DNA from: Geodermatophilaceae bacterium
GTDB lineage: Bacteria; Actinomycetota; Actinomycetes; Mycobacteriales; Geodermatophilaceae
Direction: 5' to 3'
DNA: 41,352 nt
NCBI GenBank assembly: GCA_013812145.1
Contig: JACCTY010000167.1
Location: 1 to 41,352, forward strand
A program made the position numbers and the translations under genes. The notes beneath the pieces are model-generated. The model saw only the letters and a program-made list of their open reading frames with translations, searched no databases and was not told the DNA's origin. Each line of letters opens with the position of its first letter. The first letter of the stretch is position 1. Positions 33,534 to 41,046 of this stretch are shown here, piece by piece.

Positions 33534-34610
33534 TCAGGCGCGGCGGACCGTCGACATCTCGGCCAGCTCGGCCAGCATGGCAGCCGCCTCGGGCTCGACG
33601 TGACCCACTTCGAGCGCGGACACCCCCTGCTCGAGCCGTTCGGCGATCAGCGTCTCCACCCGGCGCCGCGCGCCGCTGGTCTCGATCGCCTCCCGCAACG
33701 CCGCGACACCGGCGGCGTCCAGCAGCGGGTCACCGAGCAGCCGTTCCACCAGCGCCACGTCGGCCGCGCCGCCGTACTCAAGGGTCAGCGCGATGAGTGC
33801 GGTGCGCTTGCCTTCCCGCAGATCGTCGCCGGCTGGCTTGCCGGTGACACCCGGGTCGCCGTAGACCCCGAGCAGGTCGTCCCGTAGCTGGAACGCCTCA
33901 CCGACCGGTATGCCGTACTCGGAGTAGCAGTCCAGCAGCGCCACCGAGCACCCGTGCAGGAGCCCGCCGACGTGCAGCGGCCGTTCGACGGTGTACTTGG
34001 CACTCTTGTAGCGCGCCACCCGCAACGCTCGGGTCGCGCTGACCGACGGTTGCACCTGCGCGAGGACATCCAGGAACTGGCCGGCCATCACCTCGGTGCG
34101 CATGGCGTCGTACGCCGGCCGAGCCCGTTCGACGGCCTGGAACGGGAGCCCGGAGGCGGCGAGCATCTCGTCGGCCCACACGAGTGTCAGGTCACCGATC
34201 AGGATGGCCGCGGCACGACCGAAGCCGGTCGGGGACCCGGCCAACGCCGACGACCGGTGTAGATCCGCGAACTGCTCGTGCACTGACGCCGTCCCACGCC
34301 GGGTGGCCGAGCCGTCCATCACGTCGTCGTGTATGAGGGCGCAGGCATGCACGAGTTCCAGCGCCGCTAGCGCTCTGACGACGGCGGCGTCCGACGTGGC
34401 CGTCCCCCCGGCCCCACGCCAGCCCCAGTATCCGAACGCCGGGCGCAGCCGCTTCCCCCCGTTCAGCACGAAGCTCCGGATCGTGGTCGCCACCGGGTCG
34501 AGCTCCGCGGAGATCTCCGCGAGTTCCGCGGCACGCTCGGCCAGGAACGCTGCCAACTCCGCGGCGATCCGCTCCCGCAGGCCGTCGCGGTCCAGCAGCG
34601 ATGAACTCAC
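33534..34610 (-). CDS. idsA2: Trans-prenyl diphosphate synthase, probably GGPP synthase (IdsA2/CrtE)
   Basis: A 358-residue prenyl synthase from GTG 34610; GATACT lies 6 nt upstream. GGKRLRPAFGYW is the conserved region I; the first Asp-rich motif is DDVMD (95-99) in HACALIHDDVMDGSATRRG; the second is FQLRDDLLGVYGD, followed by KPAGDDLREGKRTALI. It condenses IPP with allylic diphosphates; with crtB nearby, C20 geranylgeranyl diphosphate for carotenoids is the expected product. Chain length is inferred from context. In M. tuberculosis idsA2 is also adjacent to the metF-like gene. Divergent from metF through a 65-bp gap. Confidence 0.9.
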   Translation of the reverse strand: MSSSLLDRDGLRERIAAELAAFLAERAAELAEISAELDPVATTIRSFVLNGGKRLRPAFGYWGWRGAGGTATSDAAVVRALAALELVHACALIHDDVMDGSATRRGTASVHEQFADLHRSSALAGSPTGFGRAAAILIGDLTLVWADEMLAASGLPFQAVERARPAYDAMRTEVMAGQFLDVLAQVQPSVSATRALRVARYKSAKYTVERPLHVGGLLHGCSVALLDCYSEYGIPVGEAFQLRDDLLGVYGDPGVTGKPAGDDLREGKRTALIALTLEYGGAADVALVERLLGDPLLDAAGVAALREAIETSGARRRVETLIAERLEQGVSALEVGHVEPEAAAMLAELAEMSTVRRA

Positions 34611-34616
34611 CTGCTC

Positions 34617-34669
34617 AGTATCTCCACCGGCCGGTCGTCATCCGACACCGGAGGCGTACGCACTAGCCT
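34617..34669. promoter_or_regulatory. Divergent promoter region, idsA2 and metF
   Basis: GATACT on the minus strand (34622-34617) is 6 nt before the idsA2 GTG, and TAGCCT on the plus strand (34664-34669) is 6 nt before the metF ATG. Neither start has a ribosome binding site, consistent with two leaderless transcripts. The region between is available for a shared regulator. Confidence 0.45.
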
Positions 34670-34675
34670 GGTTGC

Positions 34676-35560
34676 ATGTCTCGGACCATCGCTGAGCGGC
34701 TGCGCAGCGCCGATCCGAGCTTCTCGTTCGAGTTCTTTCCGCCCAAGGATGCCGCAGCGGAACGCCAGCTGTGGCAGGCCCTCCGGGAGCTGGAGCGGTT
34801 GCGGCCGTCCTTTGTCTCGGTCACCTACGGCGCCGGCGGGTCGACCCGCGAGGGAACCGTACGGGTGACCGAGCGGATAGCGACCGACACCACGATGTTG
34901 CCGATGGCGCACCTGACGGCGGTCAACCACTCGCAACGCGAGTTGCGGCATGTCCTCGGTAGATTCGCCGCGGCCGGCGTACGGAACATCCTGACCATCC
35001 GGGGCGACCCGCCGGGCAACCCAGAGGCCGAGTGGGTCAGGCACCCAGAAGGCTTGGCGTACGCCGAGGATCTGGTCCGCCTGACCAAGGCCTCCGGAGA
35101 CTTCTGCGTCGGCGTCGCCGCTTTCCCCTACAAGCATCCGCGGTCGCCGGACCTCGCCGCCGACGCGCACTATCTTGTCCGCAAGATTCGGGCCGGCGCT
35201 GATTTCGCCATCACCCAGATGTTCTTCGTCGTCGAGGACTACCTGCGGTTGCGTGAGCGCGTGTCGGCGCTGGGCTGCGGTGTCCCGATGATCCCGGGCA
35301 TCATGCCGGTCACGACGATCGGGACGATCGAGCGGTCGGCGCAACTGTCGGGCGCTGCATTCCCGGACCGGCTCAGGTCCCGGTTCGAGGCGGTGGCTGA
35401 TGATCCCGCAGCAGTCCGTGCAATTGGCATCGAGCAGGCCAGCGAGCTGTGCCAGCGCCTGCTGGACGAGGGCGCACCGGGGATCCACTTCATCACCATG
35501 AACAGGTCGACCGCGACACGGGAGATCTGGTTCAACGTGCAAGCGAGGGTCAGTGTCTGA
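34676..35560 (+). CDS. metF: 5,10-methylenetetrahydrofolate reductase
   Basis: A 294-residue MTHFR-type TIM barrel from ATG 34676. Signature segments: PSFSFEFFPPKD with the catalytic Glu, FVSVTYGAGGSTREGT, MAHLTAVNHSQREL, NILTIRGDPPGNP, VGVAAFPYKHP, GADFAITQMFFV and MPVTTIGTIERSAQLSGA. It reduces 5,10-methylene-THF to 5-methyl-THF for methionine synthesis; actinobacterial homologues may use a different cofactor from the E. coli enzyme. It matches the Rv2172c position in mycobacteria. It overlaps the SIMPL gene start by 8 nt. Confidence 0.9.
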   Translation: MSRTIAERLRSADPSFSFEFFPPKDAAAERQLWQALRELERLRPSFVSVTYGAGGSTREGTVRVTERIATDTTMLPMAHLTAVNHSQRELRHVLGRFAAAGVRNILTIRGDPPGNPEAEWVRHPEGLAYAEDLVRLTKASGDFCVGVAAFPYKHPRSPDLAADAHYLVRKIRAGADFAITQMFFVVEDYLRLRERVSALGCGVPMIPGIMPVTTIGTIERSAQLSGAAFPDRLRSRFEAVADDPAAVRAIGIEQASELCQRLLDEGAPGIHFITMNRSTATREIWFNVQARVSV

Positions 35561-36167
35561 GGCAATCACCGTTCAGGGCGTCGGACGGGTCGAGGTCCGG
35601 CCCGACGTCGCCATCCTTGAACTCGGGACCGAGGCCAGAGCCGAGTCCGTCGAGCAGGCGCTGTCCGCGGCGTCGCAGGCGCTGACCACGATGGTGGCCG
35701 CCCTGCACGCGAACGGAGCGACCGAGACGGATCTGCGCACTGAGGGCCCCTCGACGTACACCATGACCGACGACGTCGGGCGGGTGAACTCCTACGTCTG
35801 CTCGTTCCGGCTGACGGCCCGGGTCACCGATCCGGCGCGGGCCGGCCTGCTGCTCGCCGACTGTGTGGCGCAGGCAGGTGACGGGGCGCGCGTCCACGGG
35901 GTCAACTACACGCTGCAAGACCGCGCCGACCATCAACGACAGGCCCGCGTTCTCGCCGTCGCCGACGCGCGCGCTCGCGCCGAGCAGCTAGCCGAGCTGG
36001 TCGGCCGTCCACTCGGGCGGGCGACGAATGTCGTCGAGTCGAACTCTCCTGGCGGCCCGATCCGGCCGATGCGCGCCATGTCGCTTGCCGCCGATTCGGT
36101 CGAACTCGAATCCGGGGTCGAGCAGGTGACCGTCGGCATCGAGGTGACCTGGGTCTTCGCCGACTGA
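35553..36167 (+). CDS. SIMPL-domain (DUF541) protein
   Basis: A 204-residue protein from GTG 35553, overlapping metF. The SIMPL domain runs through nearly the whole length: ITVQGVGRVEVRPDVAILELGTEARAESVEQALSAASQALTTMVAAL, then NSYVCSFRLTARVTDPARAGLLLADCV and DARARAEQLAELVGRPLGRATNVVE. Unlike many family members it has no signal peptide, so it appears cytoplasmic. Some relatives are linked to oxidative stress or cell-surface assembly; the biochemical role is unknown. Ends 1 nt before a strong hairpin. Confidence 0.85.
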   Translation: MSEAITVQGVGRVEVRPDVAILELGTEARAESVEQALSAASQALTTMVAALHANGATETDLRTEGPSTYTMTDDVGRVNSYVCSFRLTARVTDPARAGLLLADCVAQAGDGARVHGVNYTLQDRADHQRQARVLAVADARARAEQLAELVGRPLGRATNVVESNSPGGPIRPMRAMSLAADSVELESGVEQVTVGIEVTWVFAD

Positions 36168-36193
36168 GCGTTGTGGCGTTCACGCCACAACGC
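36168..36193. terminator. Bidirectional hairpin between convergent genes
   Basis: A perfect 12-bp inverted repeat (GCGTTGTGGCGT / ACGCCACAACGC) with essentially no loop (11-bp stem with a TTCA loop). It fills the gap between the SIMPL gene (plus) and the RidA gene (minus), so it probably terminates both. No T-tract follows on either side. Confidence 0.65.
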
Positions 36194-36195
36194 GT

Positions 36196-36603
36196 TCAGC
36201 GGATAGCTGCGACCGCCTCTACCTCGACCAGCTGGTCGCGGTAGCCCAGCGCCGCGACTCCAAGCAGGGTGCTGGGAGCGTCGTGATCTGCGAACGCAGC
36301 GCTGATCACCTCCCAGGCGGCCAACAGGTCTTCCTGTCGGTGGCTGGCGACATACACGGTCGTCTTCACCACGTCGGTCAAGCCGGCGCCGGCGGCCCGC
36401 AGCGCCGTCACGAGATTAGCGATGGCCTGTTCGGCCTGGCCCGCAACATCGCCGACCGCCACAATCGCGCCGCTCTCGTCGAGCGGGCACGCGCCAGCGG
36501 TGAAGACGAGTCGGGAGACGTCCGCAGCCACGGCAGCGTAGGCGTACGGCGCTCGCTCGGTGAGCTCGGCACACCGGATAAGACTCACGTGACCTGGTGT
36601 CAT
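36196..36603 (-). CDS. RidA/YjgF family protein
   Basis: A 135-residue Rid-family protein from ATG 36603 (a GTG lies one codon upstream). Segments: RLVFTAGACPLDESGAIVAVGDVAGQAEQAIANLVTALRAAGAGLTDVVKTTVYVAS and a C-terminal LVEVEAVAAI. Canonical RidA hydrolyses reactive enamines/imines made by PLP enzymes and has an Arg near the C-terminus in an R-x-x-V-E-V context; here the corresponding stretch reads YRDQLVEVEAVA, which keeps an Arg a few residues earlier. Activity is therefore plausible but not proven. The upstream gap contains a 7-bp inverted repeat (36606-36612 and 36630-36636). Confidence 0.85.
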   Translation of the reverse strand: MTPGHVSLIRCAELTERAPYAYAAVAADVSRLVFTAGACPLDESGAIVAVGDVAGQAEQAIANLVTALRAAGAGLTDVVKTTVYVASHRQEDLLAAWEVISAAFADHDAPSTLLGVAALGYRDQLVEVEAVAAIR

Positions 36604-36644
36604 CACGGCAGTCTTACAGCGCGACGAACACTGCCGAGAGGGGC

Positions 36645-36660
36645 GCCCGTGCCCACGGGC
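36645..36660 (-). terminator. Possible hairpin after the 36661 gene
   Basis: GCCCGTG/CACGGGC inverted repeat directly after the TAG of the gene at 36661-36990 (minus strand). A 6-bp stem with a 4-nt loop is the likely form. No U-tract. Confidence 0.35.
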
Positions 36661-36990
36661 CTAGCCTCTTCGTGCCTGCCATTCCAGTTCAGCCAGGCGT
36701 CGCTCGAGGCCCTGGAGTCGCGCTTCAAGGTGGGGTGGTGGATGCGGATCGCTGTGAGCGGCGCGCTGTACATGGTCACTGGCCAGATCCGCCAGGCCCT
36801 CCGCGATTCCGGCCATGAGTTCGGACGCCTCATCCGGTACCAGGCGCACGGTGCCCACGCACTCGTCGGCCTTCCACGTGCTGAGGATGAGAAAGCCCGC
36901 CTGCGCATGCGCCGAGACCCGGACCGCACGACCCTCGCCGCGCAGATCCATGGCCCACCGTCCGTACGGGTGCAATGGCAGCGGATCCAT
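36661..36990 (-). CDS. Small conserved-looking protein of unknown function
   Basis: A 109-residue protein. ATG 36990 is chosen because a good promoter sits just before it on the minus strand: TTGACT (37025-37020), 17 nt, CACCCT (37002-36997), 6 nt, ATG. The first 60 residues look like a compact beta fold (YGRWAMDLRGEGRAVRVSAHAQAGFLILSTWKADECVGTVRLVPDEASELMAGIAEGLADLA); the C-terminal part is a helix with LEARLQGLERRLAELEWQ, a short coiled coil. I do not know a family. It lies upstream of ridA on the same strand. Confidence 0.65.
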   Translation of the reverse strand: MDPLPLHPYGRWAMDLRGEGRAVRVSAHAQAGFLILSTWKADECVGTVRLVPDEASELMAGIAEGLADLASDHVQRAAHSDPHPPPHLEARLQGLERRLAELEWQARRG

Positions 36991-36996
36991 CCCGTC

Positions 36997-37025
36997 AGGG
37001 TGTGGTCTGCCCGAGGACAAGTCAA
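36997..37025 (-). promoter_or_regulatory. Promoter for the 36661-36990 gene
   Basis: TTGACT and CACCCT spaced by 17 nt on the minus strand, the -10-like element 6 nt before the ATG. This is the only start in the window where a near-consensus -35 accompanies the leaderless arrangement. Confidence 0.5.
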
Positions 37026-37040
37026 TGGCCGGGCTGACGT

Positions 37041-37805
37041 TCAGACCTCGCGAGCCCGCACAGCGAAGAGCACGTATCCGTAGGACAGCCCCAGTACGTC
37101 GGGGTGCCCTGAGAGCCACGGCGTGACCACCTCGTCGGGAAACTCCATCCGGAGCACAGCCTCGAAGTCCCCGCGCCGGTCGAACTGCCAGCGGCTCATC
37201 ACCTCGACACGACGCGCTGCGTGGGCCTCCCACCAGGCGTCCGTGGCGTCCGCTCGGCCCAGTGCGGCAGCCCAGGGGCTCGCGGCCAGCAGATCCGCGA
37301 ACTGACCATGCCGCTGGTCGTTGTCCACCACGACGAGCGCACCCCCCGGCCGCAGTACCCGCATCACCTCCGCGAGGCCGGCGTCGCAGCCGGGAGGGAA
37401 GAAGTAGGCGAACCGAGCGTGGACCACGTCCACGCTGGCATCGGCAAGTGGAATGTGCTCGGCGGATCCCGGCAGGACCCGAACCTCCGGGCAGCGGTCA
37501 GCCGCGAGTGGCAGCAGAGTCGGGTCTGGCTCGACACCGATCACCACAGCAGCCTCAGCGGCATAGCCGGGCAGCCAATAGCCGCTGCCGCAGCCGAGGT
37601 CGAGCAGGGTCTGACCTGCCCAAGGGGCGAGCTCACGCATGGCGGCCAGAACAAGTCCACTGCGGTCGAAGGCCTGATTCTCCAGTTCGTACAGCTCCGG
37701 GTCCTGGGCCTGGTTCGGCGAGCGGGCGAAGTCTGAGAAGTCCCGGACAGCGCTACGGTGGCCCGGTTGAAACCCCTCGTACGCCGAAAATGAGAAAACT
37801 GTCAT
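37041..37805 (-). CDS. Class I SAM-dependent methyltransferase
   Basis: A 254-residue methyltransferase from ATG 37805 with GAGGGGA upstream. The SAM site is LLDLGCGSGYWLPGYA (motif I), VIGVEPDPTLLPLA (acidic loop), AEHIPLADASVDVVHARFAYFFPPGC (motif II/III) and VLRPGGALVVVDND. The N-terminal segment (FSFSAYEGFQPGHRSAVRDFSDFARSPNQAQDPELYELENQAFDRSG) is distinctive. Substrate unknown. It is divergent from the secreted protease gene, with 45 nt between starts. Confidence 0.87.
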   Translation of the reverse strand: MTVFSFSAYEGFQPGHRSAVRDFSDFARSPNQAQDPELYELENQAFDRSGLVLAAMRELAPWAGQTLLDLGCGSGYWLPGYAAEAAVVIGVEPDPTLLPLAADRCPEVRVLPGSAEHIPLADASVDVVHARFAYFFPPGCDAGLAEVMRVLRPGGALVVVDNDQRHGQFADLLAASPWAAALGRADATDAWWEAHAARRVEVMSRWQFDRRGDFEAVLRMEFPDEVVTPWLSGHPDVLGLSYGYVLFAVRAREV

Positions 37806-37850
37806 CTTCCCCTCACTGCCCTCTCATCTCGCCGCGGCTGAATAGCAGGT

Positions 37851-39509
37851 ATGACTCTGCGCCGTGTCGCGCCCTTCGTGGCCGCACTCGCCCTGATCGC
37901 ACCGGTTGTGACGCCTGCGGCGACCGCGGCTGCCGACACCCGAATGGTGTCGGTGATCGTCAGCGAAGTGGTGGCTGAGACGTCGCTCGCGGAGGACGCC
38001 GTGCGTGGGGTCGGTGGGCGGGTGGGCCGGCTGTTGGCGCTCGTCGACGGATTCGCCGCCAGCGTCCCGGCAGCCGCCATGTCACGTTTGCACGCCACGC
38101 CGGCCATCGCCGAGGTGTGGCGCGACGAGTCGGTGCGGATGAGCGACTACGACGCCAACCTCGAGCAGTACGACCCGCTGCCGCCGAACCGGGTGTGGCG
38201 CCAGGCCATCGGGCTGACCTCGATGCCCCCGACGACCAACGGCGCCGGCGTGACCGTAGCCGTCCTCGACACCGGTGTCACTCGCCACACCGATCTGAAC
38301 AACCGCGTGCGCGCGCGGGTCGACCTGACCCCGGACGGCGGCGGCTACGACACCTTCGGGCACGGCACGCACATGACCGGACTCGTGGCCGGCTCCGGTC
38401 AGAGTTCCGGCGGGCAGTGGGCCGGCGTCGCGACAGCGGCGGGCATCGTGTCGGTTCGGGTCGGTGAATGGAACGGCGCGACCGACATCTCCGAGGTCTT
38501 GGCCGCGCTGGAGTGGATCCACAACAACGCAGCGCGCCACGGGATCAGAGTCCTCAACCTGTCCCTCGGCACCGACTCCACCCAGAAGCACCAGCTGGAC
38601 CCGCTGAACCACGCGGTCCAGCGACTGTGGCAAGCCGGGATCCTGGTCGTCGTCGCGGCCGGCAACCGAGGCCCTGGCGGGCAGAACATCGACAAACCCG
38701 GCGACGACCCGTTTGTTGTCACAGTGGGCGCCGCGGACACGAACGGCACGGTGAGCACGACCGACGACGTACTGGCCGAGTTCTCCAGTCATGGGCCGAC
38801 GGGGGAGAACGTCGCCAAGCCCGACCTCGTCGCACCCGGCATCAGCATCGTGTCTCAACGGGCCCCTGGGAGCACGCTGGATCAGATGCGTCCGACAGCC
38901 CGGGTCGGCACCCAATACTTCAAGGGGCACGGCACATCCCAGGCCACGGCGATCGTCTCCGGAACCGCGGCACTGATGTTCCAGGCCGCTCCGGCCATGA
39001 CGCCGGACGAGGCAAAGGCGGCTCTTGTCGGTACGACGTCGCCCGGCCTCGATGGCCAGCCCGGCGCGGGGGCCGGGTTGGTCAACGCGGCCGAGGCGGT
39101 GGATGCGGCACGCACCCGCGCCTACCAGCACGACCCGGCCAATGTGGGTCTGGAACGCTCTTCCGGCAACGGGTCGATCGACTCCACCCGGGGAGGATCC
39201 AAGCCGTACACCGATCTCAACGGCGACGGCGTTCCGGAGCAGGTCTCCGGAGACATCGACGCGCTCGGCAACGTCTTCGACAGTGGTGCCTGGGCCGCCC
39301 GTCCCTGGAACGCGAGCACGTACCGCAGCTCGCCGTGGGCCCCGCTGACGCATGTCTCACCCGGCTGGCGGACGACGCCATGGAGCCCCGACGCCTGGCC
39401 CGGTCTGGGCTGGGACGAGGAGAGCTGGGCGGCTCAATCGTGGCAAGAGGCCGGCCTGAATCCCGGTAACTGGACGGCGCAGTCGTGGCGCAGCGAGTCG
39501 TGGAACTGA
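37851..39509 (+). CDS. Secreted subtilisin-like serine protease (S8) with Trp-rich tail
   Basis: A 552-residue protein from ATG 37851. Residues 1-28 are a signal peptide (RRVAPFVAALALIAPVVTPAATAAA). Residues about 30-98 look like an inhibitor I9-type propeptide. The S8 catalytic domain follows with Asp140 (VAVLDTGV), His171 (GHGTHMTG) and Ser363 (GHGTSQATAIVSGTAAL); the oxyanion Asn is in VVVAAGNRGPGG. After about residue 430 there is a Gly/Ser/Asp-rich linker and a final segment of about 75 residues with 12 tryptophans, mostly in SW, PW, AW and GW pairs. The tail is not part of the peptidase and may bind the cell surface or a polymer. The downstream two-component genes may be separate. Confidence 0.92.
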   Translation: MTLRRVAPFVAALALIAPVVTPAATAAADTRMVSVIVSEVVAETSLAEDAVRGVGGRVGRLLALVDGFAASVPAAAMSRLHATPAIAEVWRDESVRMSDYDANLEQYDPLPPNRVWRQAIGLTSMPPTTNGAGVTVAVLDTGVTRHTDLNNRVRARVDLTPDGGGYDTFGHGTHMTGLVAGSGQSSGGQWAGVATAAGIVSVRVGEWNGATDISEVLAALEWIHNNAARHGIRVLNLSLGTDSTQKHQLDPLNHAVQRLWQAGILVVVAAGNRGPGGQNIDKPGDDPFVVTVGAADTNGTVSTTDDVLAEFSSHGPTGENVAKPDLVAPGISIVSQRAPGSTLDQMRPTARVGTQYFKGHGTSQATAIVSGTAALMFQAAPAMTPDEAKAALVGTTSPGLDGQPGAGAGLVNAAEAVDAARTRAYQHDPANVGLERSSGNGSIDSTRGGSKPYTDLNGDGVPEQVSGDIDALGNVFDSGAWAARPWNASTYRSSPWAPLTHVSPGWRTTPWSPDAWPGLGWDEESWAAQSWQEAGLNPGNWTAQSWRSESWN

Positions 39510-39555
39510 CCGGTTGACAGAACACGTCGAACTGGCGGAGGACCACGATGGCGCC

Positions 39556-41046
39556 ATGAGCCAGGCAGCAGGGTGGCCCACCCGGGCGAAGATCCTCATC
39601 GCGGCCGTGATCCTCGGTGGGGCGGCGGCCGTCGTTGCCCGGGTGCCGCAGATCGCACAGTGGACTCCCAACGAGGTGGCGCTGTGCGGTCTGCTCATTG
39701 CGGCGGTTGCGGTCGGCGAGCTGTTCCAGATGGAACTGCCCTACCGCAACGAGAAGGTCACGTTCTCCGTCAGTGACGCGATCTGGACGGCTGGACTATT
39801 CCTGCTTCCACCCAGTGTGCTCGCCATCGGGTTGGTGCTCGGTGTCCTCGCTGGACAGCTCGTGCAACCCTGGGCGCTGGTCAAGGTGGCGTTCAACGCC
39901 GGTCAGTTTCTGATTGGCATCAACGTTGCCGTGTTGCTGTTCAGCGCAGTGGGATCGCCGCCGGTGACCGAGCCGGCTGGCTGGTTGGCCGCAGCGATCG
40001 CGATGGCCGGCTTCCAGGTGGTGAACACGGTCTTGATGGCTGGGGTGATCTCCTCGATTGAACGCGAGCCGTTCCGGTCGGTCGCCCTCGTCCAGACCCG
40101 CGTCCTGCACTGGGTTGGCAATCTCGCCATTGGCGTCCTCGGCGCCCTGTTGTGGGTCACCGATCCGGTCGCGACACCCCTACTCGTCGTCCCGTTGGGA
40201 ATCTCGTTCCTGGCCTACCGCGGCTGGCTGCGCAGCATTGAGGAGCGCGATGCGATGCAGGCGATGGCCCGGGAGGCAGACGACCTCTCCCGCACCGGTG
40301 TAGCAACGGCGAGGCTGCATCTTCCGCCCGGCCAGGAGGACGCCCGCGCGCTTGCCACGACGCTGAACATGATGCTGGACCGCCTCGACGCGGCGTTTCA
40401 GCGAGAGCGGCTGTTCATCCGGGAAACCTCACACGAGCTGCGCACGCCGATCACCATCTGTTGCGGCCATCTTGAGCTGCTGCATCCGACTCCGACCGCG
40501 GCTGAGCTGGCGGAGACCGTAGATGTCGTCGTTGACGAACTCGCCCGGATGGCCCGCATCGTCGACGACATGAACACCCTTGCCCGGATGGAGGATCCAG
40601 CGTCGTTGCGAACCGAAGAGATCGACATCGACGTGTTCCTCGCAGACGTCTCGACCAAGGCGGCGACGTTGACCGACGGCCGCCTTCAGATCACCTCGGG
40701 GCCAGCGGCCGGCCGACTCACCGGCGACCCGCAGCGGCTGACGCAGGCGCTCATCAACCTGCTCAAGAACGCCGTCCAGCACACACCGTGCGACACCAAG
40801 ATCGAACTGCGAGCGCTGACCGCCGACGACCGGTGGCGGTTCGAGGTGACCGACCACGGCGACGGCGTACCGCCGGTCGAGGAGGAGTCGGTGTTCCTGC
40901 CGTTCTGCACAGGCAGCTCGCATACGCCTGGCAGCGGTCTGGGACTGGCGATAGTGTCCGGCATCGCTCGTGCGCACCGTGGCCTTGCCGGCTTGGACAA
41001 CCGGCCCGGCTCGGGTGCCACATTCTGGTTGGAGGTGCCGCGGTGA
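39556..41046 (+). CDS. Membrane sensor histidine kinase
   Basis: A 496-residue kinase. ATG 39556 is chosen; TTG 39514 is in frame but lacks a ribosome binding site. The first 225 residues hold about six or seven hydrophobic membrane helices in a MASE-like N-terminal sensor without a large outside domain. The kinase core follows: H-box FIRETSHELRTPITI (phospho-His293), N-box LINLLKNAVQHT (Asn405), G1 DHGDGVP, F-like region and G2 GSGLGLAIVSGIARAHRG. The signal is unknown; integral-membrane sensors often detect membrane or lipid state. GGAGGA at 39537-39542 sits better for a three-codon ORF (39548-39559) that overlaps this start. It overlaps the response regulator start (GTGA). Confidence 0.88.
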   Translation: MSQAAGWPTRAKILIAAVILGGAAAVVARVPQIAQWTPNEVALCGLLIAAVAVGELFQMELPYRNEKVTFSVSDAIWTAGLFLLPPSVLAIGLVLGVLAGQLVQPWALVKVAFNAGQFLIGINVAVLLFSAVGSPPVTEPAGWLAAAIAMAGFQVVNTVLMAGVISSIEREPFRSVALVQTRVLHWVGNLAIGVLGALLWVTDPVATPLLVVPLGISFLAYRGWLRSIEERDAMQAMAREADDLSRTGVATARLHLPPGQEDARALATTLNMMLDRLDAAFQRERLFIRETSHELRTPITICCGHLELLHPTPTAAELAETVDVVVDELARMARIVDDMNTLARMEDPASLRTEEIDIDVFLADVSTKAATLTDGRLQITSGPAAGRLTGDPQRLTQALINLLKNAVQHTPCDTKIELRALTADDRWRFEVTDHGDGVPPVEEESVFLPFCTGSSHTPGSGLGLAIVSGIARAHRGLAGLDNRPGSGATFWLEVPR

